Position numbers and translations under genes: made by a program. Below the pieces are notes generated by a model. That model saw nothing but the letters and a program-made list of their open reading frames with translations. It made no database searches and had not been told where the DNA came from. Shown here piece by piece: positions 18,331 through 26,639 of a stretch of 58,598 nt of DNA; positions within the stretch are counted from its first letter, which is position 1; every line of letters begins with the position of its first letter. The DNA comes from Candidatus Nitrosopumilus sp. (GTDB lineage Archaea; Thermoproteota; Nitrososphaeria; Nitrososphaerales; Nitrosopumilaceae), in contig JAJCXK010000029.1 in NCBI GenBank assembly GCA_029263475.1, positions 1-58,598 on the forward strand, read 5' to 3'.

Positions 18331-19107
18331 TTAGAGGTCGCCGTTGTACACCCCCTTGTTACGTAGATTGTATTCCTGTACATTTACCGTCTTGTATGCA
18401 CTATCAAATACAAAGTCTTCATCACCCCAATCCTCGGCTAGGCAACTCTTGTAGACTTTTGCATCAACCTGCTCATAGTTGAAGGCTGCACCTTCAAAGT
18501 CACATCGGGCATATTTTCCATCAGTCAATCCCGGAGTGTAGCTTACCAATCCATCGGACATGAAATCCTTGAACTCTTTTGTGGATTCAAACAATACAGA
18601 TTTTTTTTGTGGCTTGGACTGCAGTATCGTAGCAGAAATGACCGTACGGGCATCTGAAGACATGATGTCCACACCCAGATTTCCTTCTTTGTTCTTTTTG
18701 ATAGCGGATGTTGTTTTTCCCAGTCTGGATGACAGCATCAAAGGTCCAAAACAGTTTGCAAACGCGCTGTCCGTATTTCTGCCCAGAAGATAGACTGTCG
18801 GAACAGGTTCATTTCCAGACACATCCATAACTGAATAACGATATGCACATGCCACGGTGTTTATTCCAATCATTGGAAAAGGTTGTATCGTCAATCCCTT
18901 GAAGACGATCATGCAAAGGGAGACAACCCCATAGCCATGAGCGTTTCTTGGTTCAAGCCACTTGAGCATAGGCATATGCTTTTCCATCGTATCCAAGTTG
19001 ACCCTGAAATTAAACAAATATCGGTCAAGAACGGTTCCGCTTACTAACGGTCTTTTTGCATATTGTTTTTTGACCGTCATGAGATTTTGTACTAATTGTT
19101 TCATCAT
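18331..19107 (-). CDS. hypothetical protein, possibly acetoacetate-decarboxylase/DUF2071-like
   Basis: The frame is open from GTG 19125, but a TTTATA box at about 19130-19136 places the transcript start near 19108, so ATG 19107 fits a leaderless gene (258 residues). The pattern of hydrophobic strands with YLFNFRVNLDTMEKHMP and GYGVVSLCMIVFKG recalls DUF2071/acetoacetate-decarboxylase-like folds; this is tentative. It is divergent from the TetR gene with a shared operator, so it is probably repressed by that regulator. Confidence 0.6.
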   Translation of the reverse strand: MMKQLVQNLMTVKKQYAKRPLVSGTVLDRYLFNFRVNLDTMEKHMPMLKWLEPRNAHGYGVVSLCMIVFKGLTIQPFPMIGINTVACAYRYSVMDVSGNEPVPTVYLLGRNTDSAFANCFGPLMLSSRLGKTTSAIKKNKEGNLGVDIMSSDARTVISATILQSKPQKKSVLFESTKEFKDFMSDGLVSYTPGLTDGKYARCDFEGAAFNYEQVDAKVYKSCLAEDWGDEDFVFDSAYKTVNVQEYNLRNKGVYNGDL

Positions 19108-19136
19108 GTCTATCGTACATGCCACAACAATATAAA

Positions 19137-19156
19137 TCGGTCGGTTGACCGACCGA
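19137..19156. promoter_or_regulatory. palindromic TetR operator
   Basis: TCGGTCGGT and ACCGACCGA form perfect 9-bp arms around a TG centre. It sits between the divergent 18331 gene and the TetR gene, directly beside the TATA-like TTTATA of the minus-strand gene and just upstream of an AATTTAATA box for the regulator, so binding would block both. Confidence 0.8.
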
Positions 19157-19234
19157 CAAATTTAATACCAAAAGGCAACCAACATAACTCATGACAAACA
19201 CGTCAATCAGAAAACAAATGAAAGGGAATAGAAA

Positions 19235-19888
19235 ATGAAGGACAAATCATTGACAGATACTCAGGAAAAGATCATCAGCATATCAGCAAAAAGATTTGCA
19301 AAGAATGGATTTCAAAAGACATCCCTGAGTGATATTGCCAAGGCGGCAAAAATAAGCAAAGGCACACTGTTTTATCATTATCCCAGCAAGGAGGATCTTT
19401 TTTTTGTGGTTCTTAGTCAGAACATAGATTCGGCATTTAAAGAGGAATTCGAATATTATATGAAACAGGGCTTCAAATTGTTTAAAGATCGAAACAAGCT
19501 TCTTGATGATCTGACAACGTATTATGATTCAAGAATGATAAAATCAAAACTGATTGAAAGGCTCTGGCTGGAGGGTGTCATAGAATCAGAACACAATCCC
19601 AAACTTCAACAAATGCTGTCCAAGAAAGATGATGAAATCGTACAAAGGACGGCCGAAATGCTCAGATTTGCCAGAACCCAAATCGGAATATTGGAAGGCT
19701 TTGATGATTCAGAAGTATTGCGGATGGCACAGGGATTGGCAGCATTCTTTCGTGGAATGTTCCTTTACAGAATAATGGGAAAGGATGTTGACGAGCTGAA
19801 AAACATATGGGTGCTAACAGTCTACAACTTGTATATCTCAGAGAAACATGCACATGATGAACAACAAGAAAAGTTGGGGAAAAAGTGA
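19235..19888 (+). CDS. TetR/AcrR-family transcriptional regulator
   Basis: 217 residues, typical length. The helix-turn-helix is clear at residues about 30-55 (SLSDIAKAAKISKGTLFYHY, then PSKEDLF). The C-terminal ligand-binding helices are unlike any named subgroup I know. A 15-codon frame starting ATG 19191 overlaps its ATG through AAATGAAG and could be a leader peptide. An AAAGGGA ribosome site lies 8 bases upstream. It probably controls itself and the divergent gene through the palindrome. Confidence 0.9.
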   Translation: MKDKSLTDTQEKIISISAKRFAKNGFQKTSLSDIAKAAKISKGTLFYHYPSKEDLFFVVLSQNIDSAFKEEFEYYMKQGFKLFKDRNKLLDDLTTYYDSRMIKSKLIERLWLEGVIESEHNPKLQQMLSKKDDEIVQRTAEMLRFARTQIGILEGFDDSEVLRMAQGLAAFFRGMFLYRIMGKDVDELKNIWVLTVYNLYISEKHAHDEQQEKLGKK

Positions 19889-20007
19889 TCTTTTTCAGAA
19901 TTGCCACATCTTGAAAACGTTGAGAATAATTGTTATCATGTTAAATTAAAATGACAATTTTTTGTTAACGGATTCCAAGCGATGGAATCAACTGAAAAAT
20001 TTGATGC

Positions 20008-20205
20008 CTAAAACCTGTGAACCACTAGCTTGTGTCTGCCATTGCTTGGACTGTATTTCAGATTATAATTGCAACAAGGACATCTGACGCCTTCCCATCT
20101 CATAAAGACAGCGCATGTTGTACAATATTTCTGCCCGTTACTGTATCGAGTTCCACCGTACGGCTTTGTTGCTTTGTATTGGTTATGTCTGTCATTGCAG
20201 GCCAT
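20008..20205 (-). CDS. zinc-ribbon protein, GQKYC-RCPCC family
   Basis: 65 residues with NQYKATKPYGGTRYSNGQKY followed by CTTC, a WEGVRCPCC block and a basic tail. The same layout is seen at 48789-49007. Four cysteines in CxxC and CPCC pairs bind zinc. The basic TKP-RY stretch may contact nucleic acid. Function unknown. Confidence 0.75.
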   Translation of the reverse strand: MACNDRHNQYKATKPYGGTRYSNGQKYCTTCAVFMRWEGVRCPCCNYNLKYSPSNGRHKLVVHRF

Positions 20206-20322
20206 GATGATATGTGAAAACGTAATTCAGATTTGAATTATTTTGGTTTGAAAGAATCTCGATCATGGTGAAAAAGTTTGACGATCACTCCGATACGCAT
20301 CTTAAGAAAAAACCAATGATTT

Positions 20323-20611
20323 TTAAAATTGAAATCCCCAACGTAGTTCCAACAATATCTGCTTTATCATGATCACTTCTTCGTTACCATCATGTGCAAT
20401 AACATAGAAAATGCCCTTCCATTTTCCAATGACGTGGTATCGGACAGCATCATTCCGTCATTGGCGGTGTTCTCCCAAAAATTAGGATGCAACATGCGCA
20501 ATCTATATCGTATTCAGATACCACATCATCAGGATTCCATGTCTGTTGGACACATGCGCTAGAAGGTGCAGATTTCAGATGGATTGAAGTGGCATCATCA
20601 AGAGGCATCAT
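20323..20611 (-). pseudogene. frameshifted small gene with FGRTP motif
   Basis: From ATG 20611 one frame reads MMPLDDATSIHL and on to YDIDCACCILIFGRTPP, then stops. The continuation is in another frame (VIGKWKGIFYVIAHDGNEE, then IMIKQILLELRWGF) ending at 20323. Both parts look coding, so a single indel near 20460 split the gene. The FGRTP segment recurs in the 22175-22348 ORF. Confidence 0.5.
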
Positions 20612-20661
20612 GTAATTACAATTTCCTGTTTGGTAGTAGAACTTATGCGCACACCTTATCA

Positions 20662-22143
20662 ATGATGAAAAATTCTGTCCTGATCGTGGTCTCATTAGTA
20701 TCTGGTTTGATGGTTATTCTTGTCTTTGCAATAGGTCCTGGCATCATAATGCAGACCAGCTATGCTCAAAACAGTAATGATGGCATCATGACAAATGATC
20801 AAATTACTCTCTCTGATGATCTGGCAAACAATCCTTTGGCCCAGGACATTCTAAAGAAGATTGAACAGACAAGAAAATGGATTGCGGAACTCGAACAAAG
20901 AAACTATGAACAACTCGAAAAGCAAAAAGAGTTGGAAGAGAAGAGACGGTTGTCTCTGGCAAAGCTGAATCAGGATCTCAAAGAATGGGAGACCCTCTGG
21001 GACTACTATTCTCCAAAGAACTCATACGAGAGATTCGTTGACACCATTCCTGACTCGCAAGTGCAGGAAGTGTTCTGGGACCAGTTTGAGTTCAAAGAAC
21101 AGAAGGTAAAGGCGGGACGAGATGCCCTAAAACAGGTAAAGGCTGACGGAGGTTCATTACGTGATGCACGACAGGCATACCTTGCAGCAGCAGAAACCAA
21201 ACGTATTGAGCTAATCGAGGCAAACTCTCAATTCAACGTAAGGCATAATCTTGCATACTATAGCCAGCAGATTCTTTTTGACAGGGAAGGACAGTTCGTT
21301 GATTCGCCCGTAACAGGAGAACAACTAAGGAAGCATTATGAGGATTACAGGACAAATCCAGAATATCTTAACGCAAATCCTGACGATGCAATATCCTGGG
21401 ACGAACTGGGAAGAACCAGTCAGGATACAGAATGCAGGCAAGGACAAATCGTGGTACATCGCTTCCATGCAGATGACTATGTCTGCGTCACAATGCAGAC
21501 TGCAGAAATGTGGATACAGCACGGAATGGGTGAGATAACTGGGGACTCTGGAAACAATAATGGTTCTCGTGATGCTCAGTCTGTTACGCCCCTCACGAGA
21601 TGCGATGACGGATTCAAAGTGGTATACAATAATCAAACTGAAAAGTACTCTTGTGTTTCAGAAGACACTGCAAACAGATGGATAGAACAAGAAATTGTAG
21701 AATTTCCAGATCCGGAAGAATACATTATGAAAAGCATAGAAAGAAAGGAAACACTTCGAGACGTTGAGGAAATCAATCAACAAATCAAAGAAATGCAAGA
21801 TGTGTTGTACAACGAGAAGATAGCACTGAAGAAGCAGTACGATGAAAAGTATGAAGACTTGCTGTCAGATTCAAAGGATGCAGAAAAGAGGGCGATTCAG
21901 GAATACCATGAAAATTCCGCAGCACACAAGGAAGATCTGAGTAAAACCATCGGTTATCTCAGAGACCAGTACGAATCAGACAAGGAAGAGACACTGGAAG
22001 ACAAGATAAAGGATATGAAGAAACTTGAAAGAAAATTCAAGAAAGAGATGTCCATGTTCGCACAAGATTACACAGATCATCCGTACATCAAGATAGTACG
22101 AAATGGAGGAAACATGGGATACGAAGCAACACCAAGAGAGTAG
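20662..22143 (+). CDS. secreted coiled-coil protein with two C-DGF-Y-CV-TA-W repeats
   Basis: The frame is open from 20566, but ATG 20662 begins a signal peptide (hydrophobic residues about 5-25, cleavage near SYAQ), giving 493 residues. Two copies of a cysteine-containing unit are present near residues 255-285 and 310-345: CRQGQIVV, then YVCVTMQTAEMWI; and CDDGFKVV, then YSCVSEDTANRWI. The same unit ends the broken DUF4377 gene at 31193. The rest is long charged coiled coil. Probably an extracellular or cell-surface protein; role unknown. Confidence 0.75.
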   Translation: MMKNSVLIVVSLVSGLMVILVFAIGPGIIMQTSYAQNSNDGIMTNDQITLSDDLANNPLAQDILKKIEQTRKWIAELEQRNYEQLEKQKELEEKRRLSLAKLNQDLKEWETLWDYYSPKNSYERFVDTIPDSQVQEVFWDQFEFKEQKVKAGRDALKQVKADGGSLRDARQAYLAAAETKRIELIEANSQFNVRHNLAYYSQQILFDREGQFVDSPVTGEQLRKHYEDYRTNPEYLNANPDDAISWDELGRTSQDTECRQGQIVVHRFHADDYVCVTMQTAEMWIQHGMGEITGDSGNNNGSRDAQSVTPLTRCDDGFKVVYNNQTEKYSCVSEDTANRWIEQEIVEFPDPEEYIMKSIERKETLRDVEEINQQIKEMQDVLYNEKIALKKQYDEKYEDLLSDSKDAEKRAIQEYHENSAAHKEDLSKTIGYLRDQYESDKEETLEDKIKDMKKLERKFKKEMSMFAQDYTDHPYIKIVRNGGNMGYEATPRE

Positions 22144-22174
22144 TTACCATATGAAGATAAAATGTAAAATTCTG

Positions 22175-22348
22175 TCAAGATAATCCAAGCAAAGAATTGT
22201 GGATCGGATTCTCACAAAATAGTGATTGTACCGGTACAAAACACAAAATTATTTCAAGTGTTTGTTTTATCGCAATGAATTGTTCTGTATGTTTTAAAAC
22301 AAAATCATCATAGTCATATTGCAATGGTGTCCTCCCAAATACATTCAC
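22175..22348 (-). CDS. possible 57-aa protein
   Basis: GTG-started frame reading MNVFGRTPLQYDYDDFVLKH and on to a hydrophobic CFVPVQSLFCENP end. The FGRTP motif matches the pseudogene at 20323. It lies downstream of the micro-operon on the same strand. Reality uncertain. Confidence 0.35.
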   Translation of the reverse strand: MNVFGRTPLQYDYDDFVLKHTEQFIAIKQTLEIILCFVPVQSLFCENPIHNSLLGLS

Positions 22349-22471
22349 ATCTTAGTACAGCAGTTCATTCTTCCGAAACAAGGATACGCTTGGCACCATT
22401 GCTCTCTTTGTTTTTTATGAATATCTCAAGAAAATTCTGTTAATTTTACTACCAATCAGGATTATTGACAT

Positions 22472-23437
22472 CTACTGCAGGCATGCCGGCATCGGTGCGT
22501 CATAGTCTAGGTCTTCTTTGTAGCAGTGTATTCTCCTGATACCGATGGTCTGTGTGAGTATCTCTCCTGTCTTTTTGTTTTTTAATCGTCTACCTTCTGA
22601 ATCCTTTACCTCGATGATCTTGATTCCAGGCACGTATTCGGTTCTGAAATTGTCACAATTTGGGCACGATACGCCTGAGAACCCACATGCCTCTGCCTGA
22701 TCTTTATTTGTTGGCTCATACCTGAATGGTACGTCTTTCATGATACACCTGACAATCTTGGAGACGGTCTTTGTGGTGAATACCTCCTTTTCCATTACGT
22801 GTTCGTAATATTTCTGAGAGAGAAGTGTGCCACTGGCAGTCATTACGTCTCTTAGTAAAATCGGATGGTGTGCCAATGGAATCTTTGTCTTTTTGTTTAG
22901 CCTGTCATGGCAATGGTCAATGATGCTGTTAATGGTAAGTAGAATCTGGTTTGACTGCTTTTGCGGAACCAATGAATCAAAATGATTATTCTTTAGTTTT
23001 GTTTTTTCCAATTTCAGAAAGTCTTCGAGTCTTTCTATTGATGAAATCCATGATTTGTTTTCCTGCTCGAATGCATTTTGTTTAATGGAAGTATTTTCTT
23101 GTTCCCCTAGGGTAACTGATTGTTCTTCATTTGCATTTCTTGCATAAAATGAATTTGTCCATCCTTCTGAATTATACACACGGTAAAAGTAACCGCTCAT
23201 CTTTAGTTCTTCCTTTGGAAGATTTGTCGTCTCTGCCTTTTTTTCCAACAGTAGCTTTGTTGCAACCGAACTGATTTGCTCTTCGGGTATTCCCTCTATG
23301 ATTAATTGATTGCCAAGATTGATCCATGCATCCTTGAGTAACATGTTTGATTCCTCACCTGATAACTCTTCAATTATTGCAGTCCCTACAAGATTGTAAG
23401 ACTGCAAGCTTGGCTTGATTGTTTCTAATTCTGACAC
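22472..23437 (-). CDS. hypothetical protein, last gene of the micro-operon
   Basis: 321 residues from GTG. Acidic, helical N-terminus (MSELETIKPSLQSYNL), then a helical middle and a cysteine-containing C-terminus with GFSGVSCPNCDNFRTEYVPG and a late IHC/PAC pair. No family recognised. A truncated paralogue of its first 48 codons lies at 32412-32558, and the 30 bases before both starts are nearly identical (including GAATTAATTC), so it also has a conserved upstream element. Confidence 0.65.
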   Translation of the reverse strand: MSELETIKPSLQSYNLVGTAIIEELSGEESNMLLKDAWINLGNQLIIEGIPEEQISSVATKLLLEKKAETTNLPKEELKMSGYFYRVYNSEGWTNSFYARNANEEQSVTLGEQENTSIKQNAFEQENKSWISSIERLEDFLKLEKTKLKNNHFDSLVPQKQSNQILLTINSIIDHCHDRLNKKTKIPLAHHPILLRDVMTASGTLLSQKYYEHVMEKEVFTTKTVSKIVRCIMKDVPFRYEPTNKDQAEACGFSGVSCPNCDNFRTEYVPGIKIIEVKDSEGRRLKNKKTGEILTQTIGIRRIHCYKEDLDYDAPMPACLQ

Positions 23438-23488
23438 TACAGAATTAATTCTTGATTATTGATACTTAAGCTGATTGTTAAAATGATG

Positions 23489-23665
23489 CTATGACACTAT
23501 ACATTTTCCATCATAATACTTGAATTCATGTTTATTGTCTATGATTATTTTGCAATCAAAACAAATCAACGGAGTGAATCCTTTCCATTTTCTTTTCTGC
23601 TGAATATAGAATTTGTTGAGCTTTCCTTTCTTGCAGTTGGGACAGTAGATTGTTTCCTCGCTCAT
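23489..23665 (-). CDS. 58-aa zinc-ribbon microprotein
   Basis: Reads MSEETIYCPNCKKGKLNKFY, then LICFDCKIIIDN. The two CxxC pairs form a typical ribbon. Its ATG overlaps the stop of the membrane microprotein upstream (ATGA), so translation is coupled. It is missing from the second copy of the operon. Confidence 0.65.
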   Translation of the reverse strand: MSEETIYCPNCKKGKLNKFYIQQKRKWKGFTPLICFDCKIIIDNKHEFKYYDGKCIVS

Positions 23666-23763
23666 CCCTTGGTGCAGTTATTCCATTTCTTCGCATAGAA
23701 AATGATGTTGACAAGCAGGATGCCCACACTGACGATTAATATCGGTAATTCGAGACTATCCAT
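23662..23763 (-). CDS. 33-aa single-helix membrane microprotein
   Basis: One transmembrane helix with an acidic start (MDSLELPILI) and a conserved GILLVNIIFYAKKWNN end. A colinear 33-residue paralogue is encoded at 32820-32921 with the same GILLVNI-FY-KKWNN core, which shows that this very short frame is real. N-out/C-in by the positive-inside rule. Confidence 0.7.
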   Translation of the reverse strand: MDSLELPILIVSVGILLVNIIFYAKKWNNCTKG

Positions 23764-23863
23764 AAGTATACCATAGTCTTGATTTGATATATCATTTGTT
23801 AAGAATATTGAAATAATATCAAACACCTGTATAATCTGGAAAGATTACTATTTGTTTTGATTG

Positions 23864-24037
23864 TCATTCACCATCAACAATCCAGTCTTTGTGATCATAA
23901 ATCCATTTTGATGCAGCGGCATCCAGAAGAAATGGAGTAAAATGTAATCCAACTAAATTCAATAGTTCAATGATTTCCGGCAATGTTGCATTGTCCGGTA
24001 TTTTCAAACCAACATTACTCTTTGATTCAATTGTCAT
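23864..24037 (-). CDS. 57-aa hypothetical protein of the micro-operon
   Basis: Reads MTIESKSNVGLKIPDNATLP and continues with a helical IIELLNLVGLHF and a KWIYDHKDWIVDGE end. The ATG overlaps the stop of the upstream membrane-protein gene. The gene in the same position of the second operon copy also starts MTIES but then becomes a zinc ribbon. Confidence 0.65.
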   Translation of the reverse strand: MTIESKSNVGLKIPDNATLPEIIELLNLVGLHFTPFLLDAAASKWIYDHKDWIVDGE

Positions 24038-24453
24038 TTATCAGGACAGGTAAAATTCTCAATGTCTTCGGGGGCAAGATTGTAATGCTTTGTGCGTTCA
24101 TCATTTACCGTGCAAAAAATAGATGCGTGTATCGAATTAGATATATCACTATGAGACATTTCAAATACTAATTTATCTACCTGATTTGGAAAATTCACTG
24201 TCGTATACAGTACGCTACCACACTTGTTAGGATAGCAAAATGAAAAAGTTTCTTCTGATATGTTAGGATATTTTTCTCGAAATTCCACGTATGCAGGATG
24301 GGAGATTAATCGTTTGTGTAACAATTCTTTATCCGATCCAAATAATCCATCAGGAGTATTGAAAAGAGTGTGATAACTCATCGAAAAAAACAATAATCCT
24401 ACAACAACTACCGCCGCAATAATGATAATTTTTTTCTTGTTATTCAAGTTCAT
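24034..24453 (-). CDS. membrane-anchored protein with two-cysteine external domain
   Basis: 139 residues. Basic MNLNNKKK start, one helix (about residues 9-25), then a polar external domain with a SFCYPNKCGSV loop and a closing CPDK. Position and layout match the 70-residue anchor at 33244-33456 in the second operon copy. Its stop overlaps the next ATG. Confidence 0.65.
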   Translation of the reverse strand: MNLNNKKKIIIIAAVVVVGLLFFSMSYHTLFNTPDGLFGSDKELLHKRLISHPAYVEFREKYPNISEETFSFCYPNKCGSVLYTTVNFPNQVDKLVFEMSHSDISNSIHASIFCTVNDERTKHYNLAPEDIENFTCPDK

Positions 24454-24481
24454 GTTTTTATCTCACTTTCTTTTTCAGTTG

Positions 24482-24814
24482 TCATCTTAACAACTCTTGT
24501 TTGATTTTTACAATATCCTTTACAGTCTGTGTTCTGGTATATTCCACCAATTCGTAACACAATATGCACAGTATGTTTTCGTCTTGTTTGTTTTTCATTT
24601 CAACTCTTGCCACAATCTTTGATTCGACTGTCTTAGGTGAAGGTTGTGGTCCTGGAGGATAGTCACCAACATCCACATGAATTGGAGGTTTTCGTGCAAG
24701 GGAAATCTTCTCTCCATGATTCCAAGAATCAATGTCATCGACATGTGAAAACAGCAGCTTGCCGTCCAAAAACACCATGATCTTTGTCTTTTTACATTCT
24801 TTATTTTTTGTCAA
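24482..24814 (-). CDS. 110-aa hypothetical protein of the micro-operon
   Basis: TTG start overlapping the preceding zinc-ribbon gene. A basic start is followed by short strands and a proline-rich middle (GDYPPGPQPSPK), then ILCILCYELVEY with a CxxC. No family recognised. Soluble. Confidence 0.55.
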   Translation of the reverse strand: MTKNKECKKTKIMVFLDGKLLFSHVDDIDSWNHGEKISLARKPPIHVDVGDYPPGPQPSPKTVESKIVARVEMKNKQDENILCILCYELVEYTRTQTVKDIVKIKQELLR

Positions 24815-24993
24815 CTTCCATCATCCTCATTTCCGTATCGTTTTGAAAATTCATATCTGCACACATTGCATTGAAATATCTCATAATATTCTGAATGATA
24901 GTCTGTTACGGTATATCCAGTATTGTTTCCGTGAATGGTAAGACTGGTACTTTTGCATTTCGGACATGTATTGCTTTCTTTATTCATTGTCAT
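24811..24993 (-). CDS. 60-aa zinc-ribbon protein of the micro-operon
   Basis: Reads MTMNKESNTCPKCKSTSLTI, then FQCNVCRYEFSKRYG. Two CxxC pairs about 35 residues apart, as in transcription-factor-type ribbons. Start and stop overlap both neighbours by 4 bases. Confidence 0.7.
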   Translation of the reverse strand: MTMNKESNTCPKCKSTSLTIHGNNTGYTVTDYHSEYYEIFQCNVCRYEFSKRYGNEDDGS

Positions 24994-25175
24994 CGTGGGA
25001 TATCACTCCGAGAAATTACAGGTATTTTTAAAAGATATCGTGAAAATATCAGATTGGAAATCGTGTGAAGCCTTGTAAAGCTGGGCATAGCATTTGTATT
25101 TCGTCTCTGGAGATTCTCACTCCGACTATCTTCAGAGGCATTGTTATTCAAATTGTATTCTTTATTCATTATCAT
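24990..25175 (-). CDS. possible 61-aa basic protein of the micro-operon
   Basis: ATG 25175 has AAGGAG just upstream, inside the end of the previous gene, and the stop overlaps the next gene's ATG. The sequence (MIMNKEYNLNNNASED, later basic and hydrophobic) has no motif. Kept mainly because of the coupling signals. Confidence 0.4.
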   Translation of the reverse strand: MIMNKEYNLNNNASEDSRSENLQRRNTNAMPSFTRLHTISNLIFSRYLLKIPVISRSDIPR

Positions 25176-25344
25176 TTTGCTCCTTTGCATTTATTCTCTT
25201 GCGTACCTTGAGCAGCTTCTTGCATGGTAGCAGACCATCTTCCAATCGTCCCTTACCGGTACAGAATTCCAGCCCGTATACGGACATTCCATATGCGTCA
25301 AAGGATCTCAGGACGTAGATATCGCTTAGATCAAGGTTAAACAT
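25162..25344 (-). CDS. 60-aa hypothetical protein of the micro-operon
   Basis: Reads MFNLDLSDIYVLRSFDAYGM, then YGLEFCTGKGRLEDG and a basic C-terminus. Two cysteines. A GGAGAT ribosome site precedes the ATG. It overlaps the next gene by 14 bases. Confidence 0.5.
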   Translation of the reverse strand: MFNLDLSDIYVLRSFDAYGMSVYGLEFCTGKGRLEDGLLPCKKLLKVRKRINAKEQNDNE

Positions 25345-25372
25345 ATCTAATTACAATCTCCGGCAATTGTCG

Positions 25373-25537
25373 TCATTGAAAATCAGCCTCAGATTTTGAT
25401 ATGATACCGTGTTCTTTACAATAGAATTTGTTTGGAATATTATTGTAAACTGGGTTTTCATATTTTAACGGCCACCCTTCATCTACAAAATAAATACGAT
25501 AAATTACCTTACCGCAGTCTTTATGAAAAACCTTCAT
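25373..25537 (-). CDS. 54-aa Cys/His small protein, probable first gene of the micro-operon
   Basis: Reads MKVFHKDCGKVIYRIYFVDE, then a YCKEHGIISKSE end. H-x2-C and C-x2-H pairs could bind one zinc. Its stop is followed by a 9-codon ATG frame and then the 25344 start, so it looks like the head of the overlapping gene set. Confidence 0.55.
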   Translation of the reverse strand: MKVFHKDCGKVIYRIYFVDEGWPLKYENPVYNNIPNKFYCKEHGIISKSEADFQ

Positions 25538-25661
25538 TGACGTGATACCCCAAATGTCGTTAATGGAAAAGATGGAATTGTAGTCAAAAGGATAACTCCA
25601 GCATTTTGAAAAATATCATTGATACACAATCCTTTTAATCATAAAATTTTCAATTTCGTCA

Positions 25662-25916
25662 TTGCAAAGAAGTAAACTGTTCGGGATTGTAGGAGTAATA
25701 GCAGCAATAGGCATAATGGGATTATTTTTAGATAATGCCACAGCAGATTCATGTATGGGAGCCGGACCTTTTCCCACAGAAGAGGAAGCAAAGAGGATTT
25801 TACTTGAAATCAATCCCAAATTAGACGATCCGACCGCAACCTTTGAGTTTACGTATGACGGTCCCGATGAACAACGTCCAGTGTCAATATATGCATGCAT
25901 GCCCAAAAACGGATAA
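25662..25916 (+). CDS. small secreted protein
   Basis: 84 residues from TTG. A signal peptide is clear (hydrophobic about residues 5-24, then NATADSC). The mature domain (FPTEEEAKRILLEINPKL, later YACMPKNG) has two cysteines likely to pair. Preferred over a longer antisense ORF. Function unknown. Confidence 0.6.
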   Translation: MQRSKLFGIVGVIAAIGIMGLFLDNATADSCMGAGPFPTEEEAKRILLEINPKLDDPTATFEFTYDGPDEQRPVSIYACMPKNG

Positions 25917-25997
25917 TTTTCAAAGTAATTTTCCATCTAACACTTTTCTCCAAATGTCATCTTACCGGGTGCCTCTGTGTTGAATAGTATGCTTTTA

Positions 25998-26279
25998 CTA
26001 CATCATCTTTGACATGTTCCATGCCCAAAAAGGATGTTCTGATGTTCCAAATCCTTTGTTAATGTCTCCAAAATGTTCAGGATCGGTGTTAACATGTATT
26101 CTCGTTTCAATCAAATCATGTACTTGCCATGCTTCTTTAATTTTATCATGAAATTTCTGAACATCTTTTTTGTAAGTGTCTAAATCATACACAAATTTTT
26201 CTTTCATTGCATCATGTTTTATTTTCTCAAATAATTTCAAATCAGTACAGTAAACATTATTTTCATTCAAGAGTGACAA
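25998..26279 (-). CDS. hypothetical protein
   Basis: 93 residues, helical and charged, with TDLKLFEKIKHDAMKEKF in the first third and a histidine-containing IHVNTDPEHFGD segment before an aromatic FWAWNMSK end. No family recognised. Confidence 0.55.
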   Translation of the reverse strand: MSLLNENNVYCTDLKLFEKIKHDAMKEKFVYDLDTYKKDVQKFHDKIKEAWQVHDLIETRIHVNTDPEHFGDINKGFGTSEHPFWAWNMSKMM

Positions 26280-26321
26280 TCCCCCTTAATTGTAAATAAC
26301 GAATAATTTGACAGACATTTT

Positions 26322-26603
26322 GTGACTGCAACCATACCTCTAAGCAATTCAAAAATGGCTTTGATCGTGATTGCAGTTCTTGCACTAATTTTTCTTGTCA
26401 ATTTTGTCATGCCAACGATATTTGAAGAGATACAATGTAAAGAAAAGGGAGGAGTATGGATGGGTATTCCTCGTGAAGGATGTGCAATGTCATCTGAAGT
26501 ATGTAAAGAGGCAGAAGGAATTCCAATTGGATATCTAGAATGTAAAGACATCTGGTTGATTGGGTGTTTGGATATGGGTATTCCAGGATGTAGTTTTAGA
26601 TGA
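26322..26603 (+). CDS. membrane-anchored cysteine-rich protein
   Basis: 93 residues from GTG. A hydrophobic helix at about residues 12-30, then an external domain with seven cysteines and repeated MGIP motifs (GVWMGIPREGCAM; GCLDMGIPGC). The even spacing suggests a small disulfide-rich surface domain. Unknown function. Confidence 0.6.
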   Translation: MTATIPLSNSKMALIVIAVLALIFLVNFVMPTIFEEIQCKEKGGVWMGIPREGCAMSSEVCKEAEGIPIGYLECKDIWLIGCLDMGIPGCSFR

Positions 26604-26639
26604 GTCATCATAACAGTTTTGATCATTTGTTGTCACATC

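Noticed and set aside
25616..25936. 106-codon minus-strand ORF
   Set aside because: Antisense to the small secreted protein at 25662, which has a good signal peptide; the minus-strand reading has no recognisable features.
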